Under the pieces are notes generated by a model. The model was not told the DNA's origin. It ran no database searches and was given only the letters and a program-made list of their open reading frames with translations. Shown piece after piece: positions 1 to 9,216 of a stretch of DNA of 58,943 bases. How positions within the stretch are numbered: position 1 is the first letter of the stretch; every line of letters starts with the position of its first letter. The position numbers and the translations under genes are program-made. This DNA comes from Candidatus Methylaffinis lahnbergensis. Its GTDB lineage: Bacteria; Pseudomonadota; Alphaproteobacteria; Rhizobiales; Beijerinckiaceae. The stretch spans positions 1-58,943 of the forward strand of contig PEFW01000014.1 in assembly GCA_002890675.1 (NCBI GenBank). The letters are read 5' to 3'.

Positions 1-427
1 GATCCATGGGCGCGATGACCTTCTTCTGACTAAGCTCAAGCCCTAAACGCATAAGCGCAGGATTAGTTCCGCCACGGCACGGCCGGGTAGAGTGGAGTTT
101 TTCTTAACTAAACGCTTGCGATCAGGCGTCCGTCTTGTGCAGCGCAACGCTCTAAGCAGCAAATAATCTATCGGTTAAGTGTTCGGCGGTTCACGCGCTC
201 GCCCTTTCGTCGAAAGCCGGCTGGTATATATTGGCCAAGTCAAACTTCTTGATCGCGGCATTAACACTAACGGTGAATTTTGTGGATTTGGTCTTGCACA
301 TATCAGTTGTGTTTATAGTACCGTATCGGTTGAATTCGCGCCATGGCCATTGGAATTCGATGATCATAACCTTCCTTTTTCGAAAGCGGCCGTGTGAGCG
401 TCCGCCGCGCGGAGCCGAGTTCTTGCG
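1..427. other. No convincing gene before the divK remnant
   Basis: No reading frame here resembles a known family on either strand. Short ORFs cover part of the stretch but overlap one another and lack plausible ribosome binding sites. It may be leader sequence of the decayed divK copy that follows. Confidence 0.4.
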
Positions 428-743
428 ATGCAAAAATGCATTCTGATCGTGGAAGACAATGAGTTGAACATGCAATTGTTCAACGATCTTTTGGAAACGC
501 ATGGCTATAAACCTTTGCCGAGCTGCAGCGGCGTCGAAGCGCTGGAAATCGCGTGGACAAACCCGATCTCATAGTGATGAATATTCAATTGCCCGACGTT
601 TCCGGACTTCAGGTCACGCAAGGAGGCGAACATCTGCGTCATATTCCGGTGATCGCCAAAAAAATCAGGCAGAGCGGATGCGAATCCTAATTGCGAAACC
701 ATTTTTCATTGAGACGTTCCTCGGAACTGTGCACGAGCCATAG
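428..743 (+). pseudogene. divK: DivK-like single-domain response regulator, frameshifted
   Basis: Translation from ATG 428 gives a CheY-like receiver start (MQKCILIVEDNELNMQLFND) with the acidic pair expected in DivK. The frame hits TAG near 573. The receiver resumes in another frame as [18 protein letters not shown], where the phosphoacceptor Asp would be replaced by Asn (MNIQLP instead of MDIQLP). A further deletion removes the beta4/alpha4 region, and the C-terminus (AKPFFIETFLGTV, containing the conserved KP) lies in a third frame. DivK is a cell-cycle receiver phosphorylated through DivJ and dephosphorylated through PleC. This copy cannot be functional, so the organism presumably has an intact one elsewhere. 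Confidence 0.8.
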
Positions 744-798
744 CCACGCAAACTTATTTTCGAACGCAGCGATTTCCTATCAAAGGAAGTGGCGAAAT

Positions 799-936
799 TC
801 ATCGTGAGTCAAACTTGCATCGCGCCACCAAGGTCGTCTTGTCGGTTTCGGGATTGTGCAGGGTCGTATGGCTGCCTTTCTGGCGGATGACATCAAATCC
901 AACCTTTTTCAGCGCTCGCACGGATTCTCGTGCACT
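799..936 (-). pseudogene. HicA-like toxin fragment
   Basis: The minus-strand reading SVRALKKVGFDVIRQKGSH, followed by TTLHNP, matches the conserved HicA (YcfA) core, a small dsRBD-like mRNA interferase whose catalytic His lies in the GSH motif. There is no start codon in a sensible place, and the usual C-terminal helix is replaced by unrelated residues. No HicB antitoxin is adjacent. It lies just upstream of glgP on the opposite strand and is best read as a toxin-antitoxin remnant. Confidence 0.5.
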
Positions 937-1036
937 CGGTCGGGTCGGAGGGCCGCCAGGAGTGGCGCTTGCCGTTGCCGGGGCGCGGTTGGGCGCGCCC
1001 CCGCGGTCCTTGGGTGAACGAAGGAGGTCCGCCACA

Positions 1037-3529
1037 ATGAATTTGGAAATCGAAAGCCGCATGCCAGCTGCCGAAGGCGGCGCGAAGACTCGAACGGACG
1101 TCGCGGCGATCCGGGACGCCATTGTCGACAAGCTCACCTACGCAATTGGCAAGCGCGTCGACAGCGCCCGTCCGCGCGATTGGTTCGTCGCGACGGCGCT
1201 GACCGTGCGCGACCGGGTTGTCGAACGCTGGATCGCCTCGAACGACGAAACCCATCGAACGCGTCGCAAGCGGGTCTACTATCTGAGCCTCGAATTTCTG
1301 ATCGGCCGTCTGTTGATCGATGCGCTCACCAATATGGAGATGATTGAGCAAACCCGCGCCGCACTCGCCGAGCTCGGGGTGGATCTTGAGGAGTTGCGCG
1401 AACTTGAACCAGATGCGGCTCTAGGGAACGGCGGACTGGGCCGGCTCGCCGCCTGTTTCATGGAAAGCATGGCGACATTGTCGATCGCCGCCTATGGTTA
1501 TGGCATCCGCTACGATCACGGCTTATTCCGGCAACGAATCAAGGACGGATGTCAGCTCGAATATCCCGAAGACTGGCTGTCGTTTGGTAATCCTTGGGAA
1601 TTTCCACGGCCGGAGTTCGATTACGAGATCGGCTTCGGGGGCCGCATCGAGGCCGAACACCGGAAGGATGGATCAGTCAGGCATATTTGGCATCCTGGGG
1701 AAACGGTCAAGGCCGTCGCCTATGACACGCCCATTCCCGGGTGGCGCGGAGCCCATGTCAACGCCCTCCGGTTGTGGTCGGCGCGGGCGCCCGATCCGCT
1801 CCAGCTCGACATGTTCAACAGCGGCGATCATGTGGGTGCGTTGATGGACCAGGTTCGCGCGGAATCCATCTCCAAGGTGCTCTATCCAAGCGACGCCACC
1901 CCGGCGGGCGAGGAACTCCGACTACGTCAGGAGTATTTCTTCGCCTCTGCCTCGTTGCAAGACTTGGTGCGCCGTCACCTCGACCAGCATGCCTCCATCG
2001 AATCTCTTGCCGACAAGGTCGCGATCCAGCTCAACGACACGCATCCTGCGATCGCGGTCACCGAGCTGATGCGCATTCTAATCGACCTCCACGGAATTCG
2101 GTGGCGCGACGCATGGGCGACCACTCAAGCCACCTTCAGCTACACCAACCACACCTTGCTGCCGGAGGCGCTGGAGACTTGGCCGGTGCCTTTGATGGAG
2201 CGGCTGCTTCCCCGCCATATGCAGATAATCTATCTCATCAACGCCAATCATCTCGCCCAGATGAGCAAGCTTCCGGACGCGACCGGCGAGAGACTCTCGG
2301 CGGTCTCGCTGATCGATGAGGCGTATGGGCGACGCGTTCGCATGGGACATCTCGCATTTTTGGGATCGCACAAGGTCAATGGTGTGTCGAAGCTCCATTC
2401 GGACTTGATGAAGGTGACCGTGTTCCGCCAGCTTGATTTCGTGCTCCCAGGGCGGATCACGAACAAGACCAATGGCATCACCTTCCGCCGCTGGCTCAAG
2501 GAGGCCAATCCGGGCTTGACCACGCTGCTGACCGATGTCGTGGGCGATCGGATTCTCGACGACGCGATGGCGTTGGAGAACGTCGCCGCCGTCGCCGGCG
2601 ATACATCGTTCCAGGAGCGTTACGCCGCGCAACGCCGGGCGAACAAAGTCGCGCTCTCCAAGCTCGTGCGTCAGCGATTGGGAGTCGTGCTCGATCCTGA
2701 CGCGCTCTTCGACGTGCAGATCAAACGCATCCATGAATACAAGCGCCAGGTCCTCAACATTTTGGAGGCGGTAGCCGTCTATGACGCGATCCGCGCTCAA
2801 CCTATGCGCGATTGGATTCCGCGGGTCAAGATTTTCGCGGGCAAGGCGGCGGCTAGCTATTCCGCGGCGAAACTGATCATAAGGCTCGCCAACGATGTTG
2901 CCGAGATTGTCAATTCCGACCCCACGGTGCGGGGACTTTTGAAGATTGTTTTCCTGCCCAATTACAATGTGAGCCTCGCCGAACGTATCATTCCGGCGGC
3001 CGACGTTTCGGAGCAAATCTCGACGGCGGGCATGGAAGCATCTGGCACGGGCAACATGAAGCTCGCATTGAACGGCGCACTGACCATCGGCACGCTTGAC
3101 GGCGCTAATGTCGAGATCCGCGAGAGAGTTGGCGGGGAAAACATCTTTATTTTTGGACTCACGGCGGAGGAAGTGGAGGCGCGCCGGCAGCAAGGAATCG
3201 ACGGGCGACCTGCAATCGAGCGGTCGGTCAAACTTGCCGAGGTTCTCGACGCGATCGGCTCGGGTGTTTTCTCGCCCGACGAGCCCGACCGTTATCGAGG
3301 TCTCGTCGATATGTTGACGCATAACGATTATTTTATGGTCACCGCCGACTTCGACAGCTATTTCGAAGCCCAGCGGTCGGTGTTCCGGCGCTGGCGTGAC
3401 AAGCACGCTTGGTGGCAGGCGGCCGCCCTCAACACGGCGCACATGGGCTGGTTCTCCTCCGACCGCACAATCAGCGAATATGCCAAGGAAATCTGGGACG
3501 TTCCGGTCCGGCCGCCCGGAAGGGGATAA
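1037..3529 (+). CDS. glgP: Glycogen phosphorylase
   Basis: This GT35 enzyme phosphorolyses alpha-1,4-glucan (glycogen) to glucose-1-phosphate in the cytoplasm. The product is 830 aa, normal for the family. The family landmarks are present: YYLSLEFLIGR near the N-terminus, NDTHPAIAVTELMRIL, KTNGITFRRWL, KRIHEYKRQVLN, and EASGTGNMKLALNGALTIGT, which carries the PLP-binding lysine. The reading frame is open upstream to 815, but ATG 1037 is chosen because AAGGAGG at 1021-1027 sits nine bases before it. The glucoamylase gene further along (minus strand) is the likely metabolic partner. No other glg genes are in the window. Confidence 0.97.
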   Translation: MNLEIESRMPAAEGGAKTRTDVAAIRDAIVDKLTYAIGKRVDSARPRDWFVATALTVRDRVVERWIASNDETHRTRRKRVYYLSLEFLIGRLLIDALTNMEMIEQTRAALAELGVDLEELRELEPDAALGNGGLGRLAACFMESMATLSIAAYGYGIRYDHGLFRQRIKDGCQLEYPEDWLSFGNPWEFPRPEFDYEIGFGGRIEAEHRKDGSVRHIWHPGETVKAVAYDTPIPGWRGAHVNALRLWSARAPDPLQLDMFNSGDHVGALMDQVRAESISKVLYPSDATPAGEELRLRQEYFFASASLQDLVRRHLDQHASIESLADKVAIQLNDTHPAIAVTELMRILIDLHGIRWRDAWATTQATFSYTNHTLLPEALETWPVPLMERLLPRHMQIIYLINANHLAQMSKLPDATGERLSAVSLIDEAYGRRVRMGHLAFLGSHKVNGVSKLHSDLMKVTVFRQLDFVLPGRITNKTNGITFRRWLKEANPGLTTLLTDVVGDRILDDAMALENVAAVAGDTSFQERYAAQRRANKVALSKLVRQRLGVVLDPDALFDVQIKRIHEYKRQVLNILEAVAVYDAIRAQPMRDWIPRVKIFAGKAAASYSAAKLIIRLANDVAEIVNSDPTVRGLLKIVFLPNYNVSLAERIIPAADVSEQISTAGMEASGTGNMKLALNGALTIGTLDGANVEIRERVGGENIFIFGLTAEEVEARRQQGIDGRPAIERSVKLAEVLDAIGSGVFSPDEPDRYRGLVDMLTHNDYFMVTADFDSYFEAQRSVFRRWRDKHAWWQAAALNTAHMGWFSSDRTISEYAKEIWDVPVRPPGRG

Positions 3530-3778
3530 ATGGGGTGCACCGGGCAGGAAGGCGTTGGAGACAAGCAATCCGCCGCGAGCCCGACGCAAGCTCGCGGGAT
3601 CGGTGGTCGACCGCGATCAAGCATCTGCCACATCTGCGGCCCGCCCGGCGCCAACACCGCCCACCATCTGATGGCCAAGCGCGACAGCGGCGGCGGCCAA
3701 GGGGCTTGAAATCGATTATAAAGAAATTGCCCACCAAAAAAAAGCTAGAATGGAGTGCGCCCCTGAGGCCGGACAGGA

Positions 3779-3893
3779 TTAGGCTTCGATTTTGACCCTC
3801 TGCCGGGCGTGGTGATCTTCGAACTGCGCAGGGCTTAGATAGCCGAGCGCAGAGTGGAGCCTCCGATGATTGTAAACCTCGTCGAGGAAGCGG
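3779..3893 (-). pseudogene. IS3-family OrfB C-terminal remnant
   Basis: The minus-strand frame reads [20 protein letters not shown], then [10 protein letters not shown], ending at a stop at 3779-3781. This is the signature C-terminus of the IS3-family integrase-core transposase. The upstream part is gone; coding similarity stops near 3893, next to the IS6-type element. It is a scar of an earlier insertion. Confidence 0.8.
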
Positions 3894-3963
3894 GGAGGGT
3901 TTTGCGTCTTTGGTTGGCACCGATGCGTTCGCCCGAGCGCTAACGCGCGGGAAGTATCGGGAC

Positions 3964-4772
3964 GGCATTGTCACGTCGCCATTGGGCTTGCCGTCAGTGA
4001 CCGTCAGCCGTAACCGTCGATGATGACCAAGATCAGCTATAGCGGCTACCGCTTCCCTCCCGAAATCATCCAACAAGCGATCTGGCTTTACGTCCGGTTC
4101 ACCTTGAGCTTCCGCGACGTCGAGGATTTGCTTGCTGAGCGTGGGATCTTGGTGTCCTATTAGACCGTGCGACGCTGGGTGAACCATTTCGGGCCGATGA
4201 TTGCAGCGGACCTGCGCAGACGAAGGTCAAAGCCCCACACTACCTGGCATCTCGACGAAGTCTATCTCAAGATCGGTGGTCGCTTGGTCTACCTCTGGCG
4301 CGCCGTGGATGCCGAGGGCGAAGTTCTTGATGTGCTGGTCCAGACCAGTAGGAACAAGCGGGCGGCGCTCAAATTGATGCGCAAGCTGCTGAAGAAATAT
4401 GGCTTTATCCCCGACAAGCTGGTCACAGATGACCTCAGATCTTATGCTGCTGCAGCCAGAGATCTTGGAATCGCGAAACGCCACGAGCGCGGTCGATGGC
4501 GCAACAATCGAGCGGAGAATTCGCATCAACCGACCCGACGACGAGAACACAAAATGCAAGGTTTCAAGAGCGTGGGATCCGCGCAAAGATTTCTCTCAGT
4601 GCATGTAGCAACACAAAATACCTTCAACGTCCAACGCCATCTCACCTCAGCAAGAACGCACCGGGCCTTCAGGGCATCGGCAATACTGACGTGGCGTGAA
4701 GTCGTCACTACGGCGTGAGCCTGACGTGCCAGGAGATTTGTTCCGTGGTCTATTTGGCAACGTGACAGAGCC
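3964..4772 (+). mobile_element. IS6-family insertion sequence, about 809 bp
   Basis: The element is bounded by imperfect inverted repeats. The left end 3964-3981 reads GGCATTGTCACGTCGCCA, and the complement of the right end 4755-4772 reads GGCTCTGTCACGTTGCCA, with three mismatches in 18. Length and single transposase gene fit IS6. The flanking octamers (3956-3963 and 4773-4780) differ, so no 8-bp target duplication is seen. This suggests that flanking DNA recombined or was deleted after insertion. The left flank carries the IS3 scrap. Confidence 0.8.
4023..4718 (+). pseudogene. IS6-family transposase with in-frame amber codon
   Basis: ATG 4023 to TGA 4718 is a single frame of 232 codons, the usual IS6 transposase length, interrupted only by TAG at 4161-4163 (codon 47). 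The amber stands where the family has Glu in the motif VSYETVRRW. Before it lies an N-terminal helix-turn-helix (FTLSFRDVEDLLAERGI). After it the DDE catalytic domain is complete in outline: HLDEVYLKIGG, LVTDDLRSY, and the Glu-containing stretch RGRWRNNRAENSHQ. The rest of the gene appears undamaged, so the stop is either recent or suppressed at a low level. Confidence 0.85.
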
Positions 4773-4869
4773 CCGGCCATCCCTCTTCGAATCAGACTTC
4801 GAAAAGGTTCGGTCTCGAAAGTGGCCGGGTTTTACTCCGCCACGCGCGACCGCGTTACGCCGCCGCTCC

Positions 4870-5240
4870 GTGGCTTATTGCACCGCCGCGTACACACTTG
4901 AAAGGTCTTGCCGAGGCCCATGTCGTCGGCGAGAAGCACAAGTCCGCAACAGCCACGCGACCCCTGTATTCTGGTACAGTTTGAGTGGAGTCTTGGCTGA
5001 AGCCGGGACTTCCCGCTCGCCTGGCGCTACTCGCGGCTTCAGTTCCCGCGTGAAGTCAATTTGGTCAAAATTCTCACTTACGACGAGTACATGCTTGTGA
5101 GGCTTCTCTTCTTCTCGCGGTGGCGGAGTCGCGCCACATCCAGAGCGCTGCGCGGGATCGACCGACAGCCACAGGTTTCGGACCAGCACTTGTCCCTCAG
5201 GCGATTGGGGATTGGATGCCTCGTCTACGGTGGAACCGCT
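4870..5240 (-). pseudogene. Chimeric remnant: MDR oxidoreductase N-terminus joined to SNF2 helicase
   Basis: Read on the minus strand, about 5240 to 5148 encodes EGQVLVRNLWLSVDPAQR, the N-terminal motif of medium-chain NADP-dependent oxidoreductases. The frame then passes into helicase-like sequence (HVLVVSENFDQIDFTRELKP, then KTPLKLYQNTGVAWL). After a one-base shift it reads VLLADDMGLGKTFQVC, the Walker A region of SNF2-type helicases. Everything after motif I is missing. Two unrelated gene scraps have thus been joined by deletion or rearrangement. Confidence 0.65.
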
Positions 5241-5271
5241 AGTAGTGAGTAAGAGGGATCCGCTCTACCGG

Positions 5272-7674
5272 TTAGCTGTCGCGCAGCTCGACCGCATAGT
5301 CGATCCCCTCCCAATTTCCTCCCGCATCCCATCGAAACGTGAAGCGAACTGGCGCCCGATCGGCGGTGCTGACCTCGATATCGACGAAATTCACGCCCAA
5401 CGCGGTATGGCTCGAACGGCTGTCTTGGGCGTGGCTCCATTCGTCCTTGCTACAATGCAGAGTAAACGGCTCTGGCTGTTGGATGCGCAGTTTGCAAGGC
5501 GGCGTGACGAATGGAATCCTCCGATTTTTTTTCCATATCTCGATTGGCGAACGTGGCTTGCTCTCGCCATAGCGCTCGGCAACTTCGGGTATGAGGTCGA
5601 AGACTACGCCGTCCGCGGTCGAACGCAGAAGTTTCAGGTACTCGGCATGCGCCCACATAAGAGGCATCGCTGCGCCTGTGGGTTTGCCGTAGAACATCAA
5701 CTCCGACGGCACGTCCGGCCGATCCCAGATTTGCTCGGGCAAAAGCCGGGTGGGGGTCGCGAAGTTCTCCATCGCGCGCAGGAATGGCCTGGCATCGCGG
5801 CCGGCGGCGAGTTCATAGTGGCCGCGCTCGCCTGTGAGCAGTGGCCAGGGACGCCCCACGCCCCAGCCAATGTAGGGTCCGCCGTCGTCACGTTGTCCAT
5901 AACCGTCATGCGTATATCGTTTCCAGCACGGGCCGGCGGGAAACGCCGTCTTGAGTGCGGCGTCTACCACGCGCAATGAGTCTTCGATGAGAGGATCGCC
6001 CGGGCGGCGGATTCCATAACGTACCAACTCGAGAAAACCTGCATCAACGATTTCAGCCGCCGGAAACAGACACGGCACGCCTGAGGGGCGATTGCGAATC
6101 GGGACCATCCCTTCGTCTGGATTTTCCTTGCATTTCGGATCAGAACAGTCGGCGGGATTTATCCGGACGTAATGGCGCTTGATTCCCGAAACTAGGAACC
6201 CTTGCCTCGTTACGGTCCAGCGCTCAATGTGTGATTCGAGAAAATCGGCATACTCGAGCAGAAACCGAGCTGTTGCCGCGTCGCCGCGCTCACGCGCCAG
6301 AAGTGACGCGCATACCAGCGCAGCGATGTTGCTCGCGAGCGTTGAGGGCGAGTAGCCAGAATTCTCTTCCCAGCGTTCCTGCGGCGTAACTGGACCTTCG
6401 CAAATGAGATAGCGCGCGGCCGCAAGCACCATCGGATAAGGATCGAATGCCCCCATGCTCACGCCTGTTTGCGCCAGCCGACGGGCAAGCATGATGGGAA
6501 AAGCGACTTCGTCGAGCTGAACACCCTTCCAATAGGGGGTACCGTCAATCCAGAAATTTTGTGGGAAGCCGCCATCGGCGCGTTGCGAGCAGGCGAGATA
6601 TATAAGGGCGCGCAGCGGCGTTGCTAGGTCCCCGGCTGCCAGCAGTCCGGTCGCGCTGTTGACCATGTCGCGCGTCCACACAAGGTGGTAGCCGCCGAGG
6701 TCCTCGTCGCCTTTGACCTCGCCCCACGGGATACTCAACGAGGCGATAAGTGCTCCGGGATAGCGCTTATCCTCGTGCGCGAGCAACAGCTCGCGGGTTC
6801 TGTGCGCGAGTTGACCGCCATCAGCCGTCCATCGATCAAGCGGACGCATGTGGCCGCAGGCGCGACCCCACTGCTCCATAAAACGCGCAGAGTGCTGCGC
6901 GAATGGAATGCCAAGGGACTGGTAAAGACAGGTTACCGCTCGATGCATCCCATTGCCGAATGCGAGGCCGAGCGTGAACCGGCGGTCCCGCGGTAAATCT
7001 ATCTCGGCGGCCAGTGCTACATTCCCGTTAGAGGCCGAGGCGAACTCCCAATCCAGCTTGAAATTTTGGCTGAGATTCTGCCATCCGTCGGTCCTTCCTA
7101 CGTATCCGCAGGAGCGGCGCACGAACGGGACGTTGGCGCCCAGGGCGAGCCACGTGTTGTCCTTGTGCGCAGTTAGAAATTCGTACCCGGAAATCCGAGC
7201 CACGTTGGCAGTGTTGCCCCATCCGCCGACATTGAGATGTGGCGAGAGCAGCACGAACAGATGCAGATGTTGCAGCAAATCGGCGTCCCCTTCCAGGCGG
7301 GTGTCCAGCAGGATGCATGGCTGGTGCGGGTCAGCGATTACTTCCATCACGACGCGGTAGCGCCCATCGCGGTCGGCGTTGGTTATTCGCACCCCTAGAC
7401 CCCGGTTGTCGAGATACTCGGTGAAACTGTCCTGGTGCCGGTGCACGTCATGGAGGAAGCTCTGGCCATCGGTGACAAGGTACTGCAAATCGCGTATCTG
7501 CGGCCGATCGATCGTTGGATAATACACTTCGCTGATCACGCCGCCCGAGGCAGTGAACCAGATAGGGCTTGCGGCGGAATAGGCGGTGCCAACCACATCT
7601 TTGGCGCTGTGCGTCCACCGCGGCTCGATACCGGGAGCACCAGAAGCGCGGGGATCTTCCATCAGGATGGTCAT
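5272..7674 (-). CDS. GH15 glucoamylase (glucan 1,4-alpha-glucosidase)
   Basis: An 800-aa protein with an N-terminal glucodextranase-type beta domain (WTHSAKDVVGTAYSAASPIW, then VISEVYYPTID) and a C-terminal (alpha/alpha)6-barrel of GH15. The barrel shows GYHLVWTRDMVNSATGLLAA, RWEENSGYSPSTLA with a likely catalytic Glu, and WPLLTGERGHYELAAG with the likely second catalytic Glu. The family releases glucose from the non-reducing ends of alpha-glucans. No signal peptide is apparent, so a cytoplasmic role on glycogen or maltodextrin alongside glgP is likely. Start 7674 is supported by GGAAG about seven bases upstream; the in-frame Met at codon 5 is an alternative. Confidence 0.93.
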   Translation of the reverse strand: MTILMEDPRASGAPGIEPRWTHSAKDVVGTAYSAASPIWFTASGGVISEVYYPTIDRPQIRDLQYLVTDGQSFLHDVHRHQDSFTEYLDNRGLGVRITNADRDGRYRVVMEVIADPHQPCILLDTRLEGDADLLQHLHLFVLLSPHLNVGGWGNTANVARISGYEFLTAHKDNTWLALGANVPFVRRSCGYVGRTDGWQNLSQNFKLDWEFASASNGNVALAAEIDLPRDRRFTLGLAFGNGMHRAVTCLYQSLGIPFAQHSARFMEQWGRACGHMRPLDRWTADGGQLAHRTRELLLAHEDKRYPGALIASLSIPWGEVKGDEDLGGYHLVWTRDMVNSATGLLAAGDLATPLRALIYLACSQRADGGFPQNFWIDGTPYWKGVQLDEVAFPIMLARRLAQTGVSMGAFDPYPMVLAAARYLICEGPVTPQERWEENSGYSPSTLASNIAALVCASLLARERGDAATARFLLEYADFLESHIERWTVTRQGFLVSGIKRHYVRINPADCSDPKCKENPDEGMVPIRNRPSGVPCLFPAAEIVDAGFLELVRYGIRRPGDPLIEDSLRVVDAALKTAFPAGPCWKRYTHDGYGQRDDGGPYIGWGVGRPWPLLTGERGHYELAAGRDARPFLRAMENFATPTRLLPEQIWDRPDVPSELMFYGKPTGAAMPLMWAHAEYLKLLRSTADGVVFDLIPEVAERYGESKPRSPIEIWKKNRRIPFVTPPCKLRIQQPEPFTLHCSKDEWSHAQDSRSSHTALGVNFVDIEVSTADRAPVRFTFRWDAGGNWEGIDYAVELRDS

Positions 7675-7905
7675 TGGCTCGACTTCCCTTCCGCGGGTCC
7701 CTCGAAAGCGCTAACGCGTTGCTGGAGACTCGGCAGCGTTGTTTTCTCCACCTGCGCCACGGCGTCGGCCTCGCCAAGCCGGGCGTATGTTTTCCGTAGG
7801 CCCGGGTTTTCGTTGAGAGCGATCACCGTGATCTGGTCAAGGTCGCGGCTCTTGAACTGCTGCCACCATCGGTCCTCCGGCCAGCCCGGGACATCCACCG
7901 GATGA
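7671..7905 (-). pseudogene. NodT-type outer-membrane efflux lipoprotein fragment
   Basis: The minus-strand frame reads DRWWQQFKSRDLDQITVIAL, then NENPGLRKTYARLGEADAVA, and ends at 7671. This is the first repeat of RND-efflux outer-membrane factors of the NodT/OprM type (WW..F....L..L...AL..NP.L..A.ARL..A). The signal peptide and the remaining 400 or so residues are missing. Its stop overlaps the start of the glucoamylase gene by four bases. The overlap appears accidental, created at a deletion junction. Confidence 0.6.
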
Positions 7906-8058
7906 ACGCTATGTTCAGGCTGAGATTGCCGCCTTCGACAGGGTTTGGCAATGCAGATCGGTCGAAACAGGGGCTTCCGCGCTCCCAAGCCGGAGCCCCG
8001 TGAGGGCGTTGTCACGTCGTTGAAAGAAGAACACGAGAATTCTGCGTCCCGAATGTTT

Positions 8059-8270
8059 TCAAACGACCGCGACTGCCTCGCGCCACATGTTCATGGCCGA
8101 CGCGCGAAAGGATCGGTGCGCATGGCGTCTTGTGATTCCAAGATCACTGGCAGCGGCAGCATAAGACCTCAGATCGTCCGTGACCAGGTTGTCTGGGACA
8201 AATCCATACTTCTTCAGCAGCTTGCGCATGAGTTTCAGCGCGGCACGCTTGTTCCTCCTGCTCTGGGTTA
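8059..8270 (-). pseudogene. Internally deleted IS6-family transposase remnant
   Basis: The minus strand encodes RRNKRAALKLMRKLLKKYGF, VPDNLVTDDLRSYAAAASDL and GITRRHAH. It continues in the same frame to SFRASAMNMWREAVAVV and a stop at 8059-8061. The two blocks are the middle and the extreme C-terminus of an IS6 transposase closely related to the one at 4023-4718, joined by an in-frame deletion that removes the last catalytic Glu. Both termini of the element are lost. Confidence 0.75.
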
Positions 8271-8276
8271 GCTAAA

Positions 8277-8302
8277 CCAAGTAATTTCAATGAATTACTT
8301 GG
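8277..8302. repeat. Perfect 10-bp inverted repeat with 6-nt loop
   Basis: CCAAGTAATT (8277-8286) and AATTACTTGG (8293-8302) are exact complements around TCAATG. The repeat stands between the IS6 remnant and the SSB/primase island and is AT-rich against its surroundings. It could be a recombination core site of the integrated element or a hairpin terminator. No T-tract follows on either strand. Confidence 0.6.
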
Positions 8303-8404
8303 GCGAACCTTCAAAAAAGCGCCTAAAGAAACCATTAGCAGTTCAAAGGCTTGTGCGGTTATGGCTAACCCGCTGGTGCGGACATTGGAGGCCAGCGAAA
8401 ATCC

Positions 8405-8734
8405 ATGCCCCAAATGAAAAGGCCGGCCCCGCGGCAGGGGACCGACCCTCTCGAATTGTCTTTTCCTAGCGGGATTGACAATCAAGCAAATAGCCGCAAT
8501 CGAGCCGCCGCGCAAGCGCAAATTTCGCGGGTCCGGCGCCAGCGCCTTGTCGAGAATTTGCACCGCCTCGGCCCGGCGCCGCTGTTTCACCTTTTAACCG
8601 ACCTCGGCGCCGGTAAGCCCGTTTGGCCGACGGTCGAGCGCTACGCGGCGTTGCCGGCTGATTTCATCCGGGCCTACGGCGGCGACAGGTTCCCAGTGGC
8701 AGTCATCCGTCTTGTGCCACGGGGCTCGCCATGA
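8405..8734 (+). CDS. Hypothetical protein of integrated element
   Basis: A 109-aa basic protein with the conserved-looking segment RVRRQRLVENLHRLGPAPLF followed by PADFIRAYGGDRFPVAVIRL. I associate this pattern with small hypothetical proteins encoded next to SSB and primase genes in integrated elements of Rhizobiales; no function is known to me. It overlaps the following SSB gene by four bases (ATGA), indicating translational coupling. The first 30 residues are low in character, so the true start may be further downstream. Confidence 0.55.
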   Translation: MPQMKRPAPRQGTDPLELSFPSGIDNQANSRNRAAAQAQISRVRRQRLVENLHRLGPAPLFHLLTDLGAGKPVWPTVERYAALPADFIRAYGGDRFPVAVIRLVPRGSP

Positions 8735-9216
8735 CCGCCTTCGCAATCGTCACGGGCTCGCTCTGGAAGCCGCCTGAACGGCGCGTCGCCAAATCCGGCG
8801 GCAGGCCTTTCGTCACAGCGACAATCCGCGTCAAGGACGGCGAGGCGTCGCAATGGTGGAGGATCGTCGCGTTTTCCGAAGGCGTCCAAACAGAGCTGAT
8901 GCGCCTCGGCGACGGCGACTCCGTCTGCGTCCAAGGCGCTTTCAAGGCCGAATTGTACAAACCCGAAAGCGGCGATGCGCGGGTTTTCCTCTCGATCATT
9001 GCCGATCACGTCCTTGCCCTCCGGCAGCCGAAAATCGGCAGTGCTGCGTATCCGCGCAAGGCTCGCAAGGAGCGGGACGCGCCCGCCCAGGGCGGCGCGG
9101 CGGCTTTCAATGACTCCATTCCATTCGGTGCGCATGATGTCCTTGCGCGCCATAGCCGCGGCGCTCGGCGGCGACGTATCCGGCGAGCAAGTGCTTTGTC
9201 CGGGGCCCGGACATAG
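8731..9216 (+). CDS. Single-stranded DNA-binding protein (mobile-element type)
   Basis: A 161-aa protein with an OB fold of the SSB type: AFAIVTGSLWKPPERRVAKS, FVTATIRVKD, WWRIVAFSE, and LGDGDSVCVQGAFKAELYKP. It would bind ssDNA during replication or transfer of the element. The C-terminus (SALSGART) lacks the acidic DDDIPF-like tail of cellular SSB, fitting an accessory SSB. The start codon overlaps the stop of the preceding ORF, and the downstream primase-helicase gene begins inside this gene in another frame. Confidence 0.8.
   Translation: MTAFAIVTGSLWKPPERRVAKSGGRPFVTATIRVKDGEASQWWRIVAFSEGVQTELMRLGDGDSVCVQGAFKAELYKPESGDARVFLSIIADHVLALRQPKIGSAAYPRKARKERDAPAQGGAAAFNDSIPFGAHDVLARHSRGARRRRIRRASALSGART

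Noticed and set aside
2078..3589. 503-codon open frame on the minus strand opposite glgP
   Set aside because: It is a mirror of the high-GC codon pattern of glgP, with no family resemblance and no ribosome binding site.
3530..3720. Possible HNH-like motif (CHICGPPGANTAHHL) after glgP
   Set aside because: The reading lacks a start, conflicts with overlapping frames and has no HNH core beyond a CxxC; likely chance.
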